This document shows positions 8,111-16,333 of a stretch of 64,000 nt of DNA, piece after piece. The DNA is from Xylanibacter oryzae DSM 17970. Lineage in GTDB: Bacteria; Bacteroidota; Bacteroidia; Bacteroidales; Bacteroidaceae. A program made the translations under genes and the position numbers. The stretch spans positions 2,585,703 through 2,649,702 of the forward strand of contig NZ_KK073873.1 of the NCBI RefSeq assembly GCF_000585355.1. Reading direction: 5' to 3'. The notes beneath the pieces are model-generated. The model had not been told where the DNA came from. It made no database searches and worked only from the letters and a program-made list of their open reading frames with translations. The stretch's first letter is position 1; every line of letters begins with the position of its first letter.

Positions 8111-10114
8111 CTATTTTGCATCTAATGTCTGAAGACCTTTATTCATCCAGACTTCCATTTTCCCCGGACCTTTATGGTTCCAGCAATAATATGGTATCAG
8201 AGTAAGTTTGACATCCATGACTTCCACCTTACCGTTACTATCGGTTGATAAGGCCTGAGCATCAGCAGTGATCTCGTTAATGCCATTAAGCATCTGAGGC
8301 TTGTTTACGACCTTAAAATCAAGATTATTACCAATTATGACCTTGAACACATCAAAGTCGTTATATGGCCATTCAGCACAATATACCAAGGGACCACGCT
8401 CTATTGCTACACGGCCTCTGTCGGCTTCAACCTTATTATTAGCTACTACTGTACGTGGCTGCATATCAAAGTGTATATTCACCTTATCACCTTCTTTCCA
8501 CTTACGTGCTATTTTGAAGTAACCATTATCCAGCGCTTCCTGCTTAAGTTGCTGACCGTTTACTCTGATTGAGTAACTTAGATTCTTGCCATCATTATAT
8601 GAATACAAATCACTTGGTACTACCTGGTTCTGAACCCATCCCGGAATACGCACCATCATATTGAAATCAGATGTTTTTGTACCTGTCACAGCAATAGAGA
8701 TATCACCATTCCATGGATACTCTGTTTTCTCTTCAAAACTTACCTTTTTACCATTCACATCAATAGTAGATTTGTTGCCTGCAAAGAGATTAATATATAT
8801 ATTATTATCTTTTACAGCATATAGATAACCAGGCAGAGAAGGAATAAAGCGACATAGGTTGCTTGGACAACAAGCACAGCCAAACCATGGTTGGCGCTCC
8901 AAGGTATTATCAGCATTGAAGCGATACACACCATCACAAGCTAGTGGATTAGGATAAAAGAACTTGCCACCATCTATACTCATGCCATCTATAACACCAT
9001 TGTAAAGAGAACGTTCCAGACAGTCTATATATTTGCTATCGCCATGCAACAAAAACATTCTCTGGTTAAGGTATACTTGCGCAATAGCAGCACAAGTTTC
9101 ATTATATGCCGTAAGATTTGGCAATTCATAATTGTCACCAAAAGCCTCTCCGGCATGGCGAGCACCTACTCCACCTGTAATATAATATTTTTTGCTTACA
9201 ATATTATTCCATATAGCATCTATTGTTTTTATATATGCAGAATCTCCTGTAAGGGCTGCGACATCAGCAATGCCAGAATACATATATCCTGCACGCACTG
9301 CATGACCTACAGCCTCTTTCTGTTCAACAATAGGTTTACTGCTCTGTGAATAGAAATCTTTTCTATTTGTCTTTCCACGATAATCAAGGAAGAATTTAGC
9401 CTCATCAAGGTATTTTTTATTACCAGTTACTAGATATAGACGTGATAAGGCCATCTCTGCTATCTGATGTCCAGGCACTACACATGCCTGTCCGAGATTA
9501 GGCCCCACCTCTCTGCAAACGCAGTCAGCATAACGGATAGCTATATCAAGAAACTTACGGCTACCTGTAGCCTGATAATGTGCTACGGCTCCATCTACCA
9601 TATGACCAAGGTTATATAATTCATGGCTCAGAATCTCTTCATTTGACCATCTCTTCGGTCCGGCCCAATCAGGTGGGTTAGAAGGATTCATCGTACGAGC
9701 TGTATAGAGATAACCATCAGGCTCCTGAGCTGCTGCCACAATATTAAGGACACTGTCAATATACGCTTTCATCTTCTTGTCAGGATATGTCTGAAGAATA
9801 TAACTTGCACCTTCTATAGTCTTGTACACATCAGTATCATCAAACGTGAACCCATGGAAGATGTTATTAGTCCCCGGATGAGCTGCTTTTATAAAGTTAT
9901 CATAACGGCCTGTTTCCTTACATTTACTAAAAGCAAGGGGCACAGTTACTTCACGGGCAGCTTTAAGTCTTTGTCCCCAGAAAGTGCCGGGTGTAACATT
10001 TACTGATGTAAAAGGAACTTGCGAAATAGGATAACCGGTAGGTTTGTTTGTTTTTGCCTGCAAACAACCAACAGCTAATGTTCCTAAAATAATTGATGAA
10101 ATAAGTCTTTTCAT
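8111..10114 (-). CDS. GH127 beta-L-arabinofuranosidase
   Basis: A predicted 667-aa exported enzyme of the former DUF1680 family, which releases L-arabinofuranose from plant or glycoprotein arabinans. The N-terminal signal is MKRLISSIILGTLAVGCLQA. An (alpha/alpha)6 catalytic domain is followed by beta domains. The zinc-thiolate site described for HypBA1 (Glu338, Cys340, Cys417, Cys418) is conserved: Glu339 and Cys341 in NETCAA, and Cys415-Cys416 in GCACCPSN. Length matches the family. It stands alone between intergenic regions with its own terminator and no transporter beside it. A few GH127-like enzymes have other specificities, so the substrate is inferred. Confidence 0.9.
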   Translation of the reverse strand: MKRLISSIILGTLAVGCLQAKTNKPTGYPISQVPFTSVNVTPGTFWGQRLKAAREVTVPLAFSKCKETGRYDNFIKAAHPGTNNIFHGFTFDDTDVYKTIEGASYILQTYPDKKMKAYIDSVLNIVAAAQEPDGYLYTARTMNPSNPPDWAGPKRWSNEEILSHELYNLGHMVDGAVAHYQATGSRKFLDIAIRYADCVCREVGPNLGQACVVPGHQIAEMALSRLYLVTGNKKYLDEAKFFLDYRGKTNRKDFYSQSSKPIVEQKEAVGHAVRAGYMYSGIADVAALTGDSAYIKTIDAIWNNIVSKKYYITGGVGARHAGEAFGDNYELPNLTAYNETCAAIAQVYLNQRMFLLHGDSKYIDCLERSLYNGVIDGMSIDGGKFFYPNPLACDGVYRFNADNTLERQPWFGCACCPSNLCRFIPSLPGYLYAVKDNNIYINLFAGNKSTIDVNGKKVSFEEKTEYPWNGDISIAVTGTKTSDFNMMVRIPGWVQNQVVPSDLYSYNDGKNLSYSIRVNGQQLKQEALDNGYFKIARKWKEGDKVNIHFDMQPRTVVANNKVEADRGRVAIERGPLVYCAEWPYNDFDVFKVIIGNNLDFKVVNKPQMLNGINEITADAQALSTDSNGKVEVMDVKLTLIPYYCWNHKGPGKMEVWMNKGLQTLDAK

Positions 10115-10281
10115 TAAATTCTAAAGGTTAGTTTATTAGATATATTACAATTTCGGTTGTAAATTTACAATTAAATTTATTATGTTGTATCAATTATTCA
10201 ATGAAATATGTACTTTGAGGTGTATTTTTTACACTTTTTTATTAATCACTCATCATATTATATTATGAAAAAAGAAGATAT

Positions 10282-10313
10282 TTTGCAAAAACCAGATTTT
10301 TTATGTAGTTTTG
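10282..10313 (+). promoter_or_regulatory. Promoter of the DUF2851-dprA cluster
   Basis: TTTG (10282-10285), a 20-bp spacer, then TAGTTTTG (10306-10313) fits the Bacteroidetes -33/-7 consensus. It lies 25 bp before the ATG at 10339 and supports that start over the longer frame beginning at 10208. Confidence 0.65.
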
Positions 10314-10338
10314 CATTCCAATTTGCAATATTAAATAT

Positions 10339-11634
10339 ATGGAGCAACTACTTCACTATGTGTGGAAACATAAGATATTCCCTCTCAAAGAACTAACAAC
10401 CACCAATGGGCAACAGATAGAAATTATTGATCCCGGACTACATAATACGAATGCAGGACCTGATTTCTTTAATGCCAAAATAAAAATAAAGGATACTTTG
10501 TGGGTAGGTAATGTTGAGATACACGACAAATCTTCAGACTGGTATCTTCACGGACATGATAGGGATGATAAATACAACAATGTTATTCTGCATGTTGCAG
10601 GACTGATAGATATTAATGTAAAGACTAAAGACGGTAAGTATATTCCACAGATGCAACTTGATATTCCACAGGATGTTAAGGAAAATTACAGAGATCTTCT
10701 CTCTACTGACACTTATCCACCTTGTTACAAGATCATACCCGATTTATCCAGTCTTATGATTCACAGTTGGATGGCTGCTCTCCAGACAGAACGGTTAGAA
10801 CAGAAGACAGAAGCGATAAAAAAACGTGTAGAGTTGTGCAACGGTTCGTGGGAGGATGGATATTTCGTAACACTTGCACGCAACTATGGGTTCGGCATAA
10901 ACGGCGACGCTTTTGAGACATGGGCCCTTAATGTTCCGCTACATGATGTGGCTCATCATAGGGATGATTTATTTCAGATAGAGGCAATATTTATGGGACA
11001 GGCGGGATTACTTGAACTGGATACCATACCCGAAAAATATCAAAAGGATGCCCTAGAAGAAGGGTATTTCACCAAACTACGCAACGAATATCTATATCTG
11101 GCACATAAATTCGGTCTGAAACCTATGGACGGTAGTCTGTGGAAGTTTTTAAGGCTACGCCCTCAGAACTTTCCGCATATAAGGATATCACAACTTGCAA
11201 ACCTTTATTATCTGCATAAAGCAGGATTAAGTAATATAATTGAGACAGACACGGTAACGCATCTCGAAGAAATGCTGAAGACAGCAGTTACACCTTATTG
11301 GGAAAATCACTATACGTTCGGAAGTAAAAGTGAAACAAACGAGAAACACCTCTCACCATTCTCTTTGAACCTACTGATTATAAATACTGCAATCCCAATA
11401 CTTTTTGCCTACGGCAGACATATGTCTAACGAGGCATTGTGCGAACGGGCATTCGAGTTACTAGAACAGTTGAAAGCTGAAAACAATTACATCATACGCA
11501 TGTGGAAGGAATGCGGACTGGACGTCAAAAATGCAGGAGACAGTCAGGCATTAATTCAACTCAAAAAAGAATATTGCGACAAGAAAGACTGTCTGCGCTG
11601 TCGCATAGGATACGAATATCTTAAAAGAAAATGA
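10339..11634 (+). CDS. DUF2851 family protein
   Basis: A predicted 431-aa cytosolic protein of the Bacteroidetes-typical DUF2851 family. It starts MEQLLHYVWKHKIFPLKEL and has the characteristic IIDPGLHNTNAGPDFFNAKI block (about 30-50), then VGNVEIH and VILHVAG. The C-terminus has four Cys in CDKKDCLRCRIG plus an upstream Cys, possibly a small metal site. Function is unknown. The first half resembles a nuclease-like fold, but that is only an impression. Its stop overlaps the next ATG (ATGA), so it is coupled to the thioesterase gene. Confidence 0.85.
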   Translation: MEQLLHYVWKHKIFPLKELTTTNGQQIEIIDPGLHNTNAGPDFFNAKIKIKDTLWVGNVEIHDKSSDWYLHGHDRDDKYNNVILHVAGLIDINVKTKDGKYIPQMQLDIPQDVKENYRDLLSTDTYPPCYKIIPDLSSLMIHSWMAALQTERLEQKTEAIKKRVELCNGSWEDGYFVTLARNYGFGINGDAFETWALNVPLHDVAHHRDDLFQIEAIFMGQAGLLELDTIPEKYQKDALEEGYFTKLRNEYLYLAHKFGLKPMDGSLWKFLRLRPQNFPHIRISQLANLYYLHKAGLSNIIETDTVTHLEEMLKTAVTPYWENHYTFGSKSETNEKHLSPFSLNLLIINTAIPILFAYGRHMSNEALCERAFELLEQLKAENNYIIRMWKECGLDVKNAGDSQALIQLKKEYCDKKDCLRCRIGYEYLKRK

Positions 11635-12038
11635 TATATATATTTGAAACACGAATGATGGTCCGCGATTATGAGTGCGACATCGAGGGCATTGTTAACA
11701 ATGCCAATTATATGCATTATGCAGAGCATACAAGACATCTTTTTTTGCAGAGTTGCGGAATTAGTTTTGCACGTCTACACGAGAAAGGTATCGATGCTGT
11801 TGTAGCTAGAGTGAACATGCAATTTAAGACTCCACTGCAGTGCGATGATGAATTTATTTCTCGTCTTAATCTCAAGAAAGAGGGACTGAGATACGTATTT
11901 TCTCAAGATATTTACCGCGCTTCGGATGATAAACTTTCCTTTAGAAGTACATTCGAACTGGTATGTCTCATTAATGGAAAACTATCCAACAGTGAAGACT
12001 ACGACGAAGCCTTTAAGAAATATATAGTCAATGAATGA
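11631..12038 (+). CDS. Acyl-CoA thioesterase, 4HBT hot-dog family
   Basis: A predicted 135-aa protein with the single hot-dog domain of the YbgC/4-hydroxybenzoyl-CoA thioesterase family. The motif around residues 13-30 (YECDIEGIVNNANYMHYAEHTR) corresponds to the catalytic D-x-x-G-x-V-x-N-x-x-Y of the family. It probably hydrolyses a short or aromatic acyl-CoA, or acyl-ACP; the substrate is not readable. It overlaps DUF2851 by 4 bp and dprA by 8 bp. Confidence 0.85.
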   Translation: MIYIFETRMMVRDYECDIEGIVNNANYMHYAEHTRHLFLQSCGISFARLHEKGIDAVVARVNMQFKTPLQCDDEFISRLNLKKEGLRYVFSQDIYRASDDKLSFRSTFELVCLINGKLSNSEDYDEAFKKYIVNE

Positions 12039-13158
12039 TCAGGAGACCCTTTATACACTTGCACTTACCCGAATAGGCTTTTTCAGTATTGCGGGCGCAT
12101 TACAGTTGTATCGCCAACTAGGTGATGCCACTACCATATACGACCACCGCAATGATATACAGGACATACTGCCCGACTGCTCTCCACACTTTCTTAAATC
12201 AATAAAAGATTGGGATGAGCCACTTAAACGGGCAGAGGTCGAAATGGAGTATGACTTAGCCCATAACATCCGCATTCTATGTCTTAATGATGACAACTAC
12301 CCTCAAAGGATGAAAGAATGTGATGATGCGCCACTCGTGCTTTTTTATACAGGTACTGCAAATCTTAACCAGTCGAGAATAATAAATATTGTAGGCACCC
12401 GTATGTGCACAGTTCAAGGACAGGACATCATACGAAAGTTTGTTGCCGACCTAAAAAGTATCTGTCCGAAAGTACTCATAGTAAGTGGCCTTGCCTATGG
12501 TGTTGACATACATGCACACCGCAACGCACTATTAAGCGGATATGAAACGGTAGGAGTATTAGCTCATGGGCTGGACAACCTCTACCCTTCCAGACATAAG
12601 GAGACAGCTAATAAAATGGTAAGACAAGGCGGACTTCTAACAGAGTTTTTCACAAATACCAATGCCGACAAAGTTAATTTTGTACGCCGAAACCGTATAG
12701 TAGCAGGAATGTCTGACGCCTGCATACTTGTAGAATCAGCAGCAAAAGGCGGAGGTTTGATTACAGCAGGTATAGCACAAAGCTACGATAGAGATGTGTT
12801 TGCATTCCCAGGACGCCCATCCGATCCATATTCTGAGGGGTGTAACAATCTGATACGCGACAGCGGTGCAGGTCTTATAAACAATGCCATCGATTTTGTC
12901 CGTGCTATGCATTGGGAAGACGATGCCACACTTATTAAAGCACAAAATGCAGGCATAGAGCGTTCGCTGTTCCCTAATTTGTCGGCCGAAGAACAATCTA
13001 TAGTAAAACTACTGCAAAAGACGAATGACTTGCAAATAAATATGCTAACCGTGCATACAAATATGCCTATAAATAAAGTCACCGCACTCCTATTCCAACT
13101 AGAGATTAAAGGAGTGGTAAAAACACTTGCCGGCGGTACGTATCACTTAATGAGTTAA
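12031..13158 (+). CDS. dprA: DNA-processing protein DprA/Smf
   Basis: A predicted 375-aa protein that loads RecA on incoming single-stranded DNA during transformation. An N-terminal helical domain (about 1-80) is followed by a Rossmann-like SMF domain (about 80-290). Motifs are NIVGTRMCT, SGLAYGVDIHAHRNAL, GVLAHGLDNLYPSRH, EFFTNTNADKVNFVRRNRI and PGRPSDPYSEGCNNLI. A C-terminal winged-helix segment (about 310-375) ends the protein. DprA occurs in many non-competent Bacteroidetes, so its presence does not prove competence. Confidence 0.95.
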   Translation: MNDQETLYTLALTRIGFFSIAGALQLYRQLGDATTIYDHRNDIQDILPDCSPHFLKSIKDWDEPLKRAEVEMEYDLAHNIRILCLNDDNYPQRMKECDDAPLVLFYTGTANLNQSRIINIVGTRMCTVQGQDIIRKFVADLKSICPKVLIVSGLAYGVDIHAHRNALLSGYETVGVLAHGLDNLYPSRHKETANKMVRQGGLLTEFFTNTNADKVNFVRRNRIVAGMSDACILVESAAKGGGLITAGIAQSYDRDVFAFPGRPSDPYSEGCNNLIRDSGAGLINNAIDFVRAMHWEDDATLIKAQNAGIERSLFPNLSAEEQSIVKLLQKTNDLQINMLTVHTNMPINKVTALLFQLEIKGVVKTLAGGTYHLMS

Positions 13159-13162
13159 AACG

Positions 13163-14155
13163 ATGAAGATTGGTAATATTGAATTTGGCGAACGTCCGGT
13201 GTTTCTAGCACCGATGGAAGATGTTACAGACATAGGTTTCCGTATGCTCTGCAAACGTTTTGGTGCCTCAATGGTATACACAGAGTTCGTAAGTGCAGAG
13301 GCTCTTGTACGTTCAATAAAGAGTACAATGACAAAACTCACTATAAGCGATGAAGAGCGACCGGTTGGTATTCAGATATACGGACGTGATGTAGAATCTA
13401 TGGTAGAGGCTGCAAAGATAGTTGAGACCGCTCACCCTGATGTTATTGATCTGAATTTCGGTTGTCCTGTAAAGAAAGTTGCAGGTAAAGGCGCCGGTGC
13501 CGGAATGCTACAGAATATACCCTTACTGCTAGAAATAACACGTGAAGTGGTAAAGGCTGTAAAACTTCCCGTAACGGTTAAGACACGCCTTGGCTGGAGC
13601 AGTGAGAATCTTATCATCACCGACCTTGCAGAACAGTTACAAGACTGCGGAATTCAATCCCTTACAATCCACGGCAGAACCCGCGCACAGATGTATACCG
13701 GAGAAGCAGACTGGACCCTTATAGGCGAGGTTAAGAACAATCCTCGTATACATATCCCTATAATAGGTAATGGTGACATTACTACCCCTGAAGAGACAAA
13801 AGAAGCTTTTGATAAATATGGTGTAGATGCAGTAATGATAGGTCGTGCTACATTTGGATGTCCATGGATATTCAAGGAAATACGTGATTATCTTGATGGC
13901 AAAGAACCAGACCCTACTATGAATTTAGATTGGAAACTCAAGGTATTGGAGGAACAACTGCATATCAATGTTGAACGTATCGACGAATATAGAGGCATAC
14001 TTCATACACGTCGCCATCTTGCAGCCAGCCCTATATTTAAGGGAATACCCGACTTCAGACAAACGCGCATAGCAATGCTACGTGCTAATACAGTAGAGGA
14101 ACTTACCGCAGTTCTGGAAGATGTAAGAAAAAGGTTTGGAGAAGAACCTGCATAA
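13163..14155 (+). CDS. dusB: tRNA-dihydrouridine synthase
   Basis: A predicted 330-aa flavoenzyme that reduces uridine to dihydrouridine in tRNA. The FMN TIM barrel opens with RPVFLAPMEDVTDIGFR. The catalytic Cys101 lies in DLNFGCPVKKVAGKGAGAGM. KTRLGW, TIHGRTRAQMYTGEADW and IGNGDI follow, then VMIGRATFGCPWIF, and a C-terminal helical tRNA-binding domain from about 240. Layout and length match DusB. The start is 4 bp after the dprA stop, so it is in the same operon. Confidence 0.93.
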   Translation: MKIGNIEFGERPVFLAPMEDVTDIGFRMLCKRFGASMVYTEFVSAEALVRSIKSTMTKLTISDEERPVGIQIYGRDVESMVEAAKIVETAHPDVIDLNFGCPVKKVAGKGAGAGMLQNIPLLLEITREVVKAVKLPVTVKTRLGWSSENLIITDLAEQLQDCGIQSLTIHGRTRAQMYTGEADWTLIGEVKNNPRIHIPIIGNGDITTPEETKEAFDKYGVDAVMIGRATFGCPWIFKEIRDYLDGKEPDPTMNLDWKLKVLEEQLHINVERIDEYRGILHTRRHLAASPIFKGIPDFRQTRIAMLRANTVEELTAVLEDVRKRFGEEPA

Positions 14156-14167
14156 AAGGGACTTGCT

Positions 14168-14581
14168 TTATTTCAATAAAGAAAGAGCCTTATTCTCTGC
14201 AGCTTCCATTATTTCGCGCTCACCCGGCCCCTTATCATTTATACCACAAAGGTGCAGTATGCCATGAATAATAACGCGGTGCAGTTCATCATCATATGCA
14301 GTATTCTGCTGCTCACTGTTTGAACGTACAGTATCAAGACTTATTACGATATCACCGTTAATAACATCTTCCTCATCATAATCAAATGTTATGATGTCGG
14401 TAAAATAATCATGACCAAGGTATTCCTTGTTTACTTCAAGGATTTTATTATCATCAACGAACATATAGCCCAACTCACCTATCTTACGTCCGTAAGATGC
14501 TGCTACAGCCTTAATCCATGCCGATGTATCTCGTTTCTTAATCTTCGGCATCTTAACGCCGTCTACATTATATGATATCAT
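14168..14581 (-). CDS. ybeY: Endoribonuclease YbeY
   Basis: A predicted 137-aa metal-dependent RNase involved in 16S rRNA 3' maturation and ribosome quality control. FTDIITFDY and GDIVISLDTV are family motifs. The metal motif reads HGILHLCGIND: the first two His are present at i and i+4, but the third ligand (His at i+10 in E. coli) is Asp. I believe this form is common in Bacteroidetes, so the gene is probably functional. It is third in ruvB-coaD-ybeY, 4 bp after coaD. Confidence 0.9.
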   Translation of the reverse strand: MISYNVDGVKMPKIKKRDTSAWIKAVAASYGRKIGELGYMFVDDNKILEVNKEYLGHDYFTDIITFDYDEEDVINGDIVISLDTVRSNSEQQNTAYDDELHRVIIHGILHLCGINDKGPGEREIMEAAENKALSLLK

Positions 14582-14585
14582 GTAT

Positions 14586-15053
14586 CTATATTTTATTTTT
14601 CTTTGGAATAAATTCGTCTATATCTTTGCTGAAGTGTGACAGTTCCCTGACCATACTGCTGGATACACTCTCCAGACCAGGTTCCGCATAGAAGAGGATG
14701 GTGTCTATACCGCCTATCTTGGCATTTATATCAGCCTGCTCCCTTTCATATTCAAAGTCTTTTACGCTGCGCACACCCTTGACAAGGAATGTGCCATGCT
14801 CGCGATGGGCAAAATCTACAGTGAGATCTGTATATATTTTGACTTCGATTTTAGGTTCATCACTATACATCAACTTTATAGTCTGAACCCTCAAGTCAGG
14901 ACTCTGCATATAGATTTTCCGCTCATTATATCCTACACCGATAACTATTTTGTCGAAAAGCGGCAATGCTCTTCTTACAATAGACTCATGACCTATTGTA
15001 AATGGGTCAAAACTACCTACGAAAATTCCTATCCTTTCTGAAGTATTAGCCAT
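14586..15053 (-). CDS. coaD: Phosphopantetheine adenylyltransferase
   Basis: A predicted 155-aa enzyme that transfers AMP to 4'-phosphopantetheine, the penultimate step of coenzyme A synthesis. The nucleotidyltransferase motif GSFDPFTIGHESIV is near residue 13, with T-x-G-H. VKGVRSVKDFEYE (about 91) and the C-terminal SSSMVREL block are diagnostic. Length is typical (about 160). It lies between ruvB (32 bp upstream) and ybeY. Confidence 0.95.
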   Translation of the reverse strand: MANTSERIGIFVGSFDPFTIGHESIVRRALPLFDKIVIGVGYNERKIYMQSPDLRVQTIKLMYSDEPKIEVKIYTDLTVDFAHREHGTFLVKGVRSVKDFEYEREQADINAKIGGIDTILFYAEPGLESVSSSMVRELSHFSKDIDEFIPKKNKI

Positions 15054-15085
15054 AATTATTATATATATGAATGATATACTATAAC

Positions 15086-16117
15086 CTAGAAAAATTCAGG
15101 TTGCATGATATTCCCTGTATATGGGTTTCTGCCAAGATGCTTGTATGCCAGTTCGGTAACCATTCTGCCACGAGGTGTACGCTTGATAAAGCCCTCCATT
15201 ATGAGGAACGGTTCATAGACATCCTCTACCGTACCAGAATCCTCACCTATAGCCGTAGCTATTGTTGATATTCCAACAGGGCCACCCTTGAATTTGTCTA
15301 TGATAGTAAGCAATATCTTGTTATCTATCTCATCCAGACCATATTTGTCTATGTTAAGGGCTGTAAGAGCTATTCGTGCAATGTCTATATCAATACGTCC
15401 GTTGCCTTTGACCTGTGCAAAATCACGTACACGGCGAAGCAGAGCATTAGCTATACGTGGCGTGCCACGACTTCTGCGGGCTATTTCCACAGCAGCGTCA
15501 TCATCTATTGGGACCTTAAGTATCGAAGCCGAACGCTTAAGGATACGTGTAAGTATTTCCGGTTCGTAATATTCCAGATGCAGGTTAATGCCGAAACGTG
15601 CACGTAGAGGAGCAGTAAGCAATCCGCTTCGTGTTGTTGCACCCACTAGGGTAAACGGATTAAGATCTATCTGAATGCTGCGGGCAGAAGGTCCCTTGTC
15701 TATCATTATATCTATTCGATAATCCTCCATAGCAGAGTACAGATATTCCTCAACAACAGGCGAAAGACGATGTATTTCATCTATAAACAGTACATCGTTC
15801 TTTTCTAATGATGTAAGTATTCCTGCAAGGTCTCCGGGTTTGTCGAGCACCGGTCCACTGGTAATCTTAATCCCTACGCCCAGTTCGCTTGCAATAATAT
15901 TACTAAGTGTAGTCTTTCCAAGACCGGGAGGACCGTGAAGCAAAGTATGATCAAGTGGCTCACCACGATATTTTGCAGCCTCAACGAATACTTCAAGGTT
16001 CTCGACGACCTTCTGCTGCCCGCTGAAATCAGCAAACTGGAGAGGTCGTAGCGCATTCTCGAATTCTTTTTCTGCAGAAGAATACTCTTCTTGTCTTATA
16101 TCGAAATTATCGTCCAT
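15086..16117 (-). CDS. ruvB: Holliday junction branch-migration helicase RuvB
   Basis: A predicted 343-aa AAA+ motor that, with RuvA, moves Holliday junctions. It has [12 protein letters not shown] (24-34), Walker A GPPGLGKT (62-69), Walker B DEIHRL, sensor GATTRSG, the [17 protein letters not shown] sensor-2 region, and a C-terminal winged helix ending [16 protein letters not shown]. Length is standard. It is the first gene of ruvB-coaD-ybeY, with a promoter in the divergent region shared with the metal ATPase. Confidence 0.96.
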   Translation of the reverse strand: MDDNFDIRQEEYSSAEKEFENALRPLQFADFSGQQKVVENLEVFVEAAKYRGEPLDHTLLHGPPGLGKTTLSNIIASELGVGIKITSGPVLDKPGDLAGILTSLEKNDVLFIDEIHRLSPVVEEYLYSAMEDYRIDIMIDKGPSARSIQIDLNPFTLVGATTRSGLLTAPLRARFGINLHLEYYEPEILTRILKRSASILKVPIDDDAAVEIARRSRGTPRIANALLRRVRDFAQVKGNGRIDIDIARIALTALNIDKYGLDEIDNKILLTIIDKFKGGPVGISTIATAIGEDSGTVEDVYEPFLIMEGFIKRTPRGRMVTELAYKHLGRNPYTGNIMQPEFF

Positions 16118-16143
16118 TAATCACATTTTGGTCTAATCGATGG

Positions 16144-16175
16144 CAAAGTTAGTGAAAATAATTGTAATTTTGCAA
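16144..16175 (-). promoter_or_regulatory. Promoter of ruvB operon
   Basis: Read on the minus strand: TTG (16175-16173), 21-bp spacer, TAACTTTG (16151-16144), 27 bp before the ruvB ATG. It fits the Bacteroidetes promoter consensus. Confidence 0.6.
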
Positions 16176-16279
16176 CTGACTGATAAAAACAATTCATAAT
16201 GTTATTTTCATTATAGTTAGTCAACCTTTTACCAGTCTATACACATACTGAAAATCTTTGTTATATCTAAAATGAACTT

Positions 16280-16294
16280 TGCAACCTAGTTGCA
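16280..16294. promoter_or_regulatory. Candidate metal-regulator operator
   Basis: A perfect 15-bp palindrome, TGCAAC-CTA-GTTGCA, lies 13 bp upstream of the -7 element TACCTTTG (16307-16314) of the metal ATPase gene, where it would overlap the -33 region. A Fur-family gene follows the ATPase. That it is bound by this regulator is inference. Confidence 0.45.
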
Positions 16295-16333
16295 TTCCTT
16301 TTTCCATACCTTTGCATCAAAATAAATAAAGAT

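Noticed and set aside
10208..10396. 62-aa ORF before the DUF2851 gene
   Set aside because: It overlaps the DUF2851 start in another frame and contains the promoter elements for that gene.
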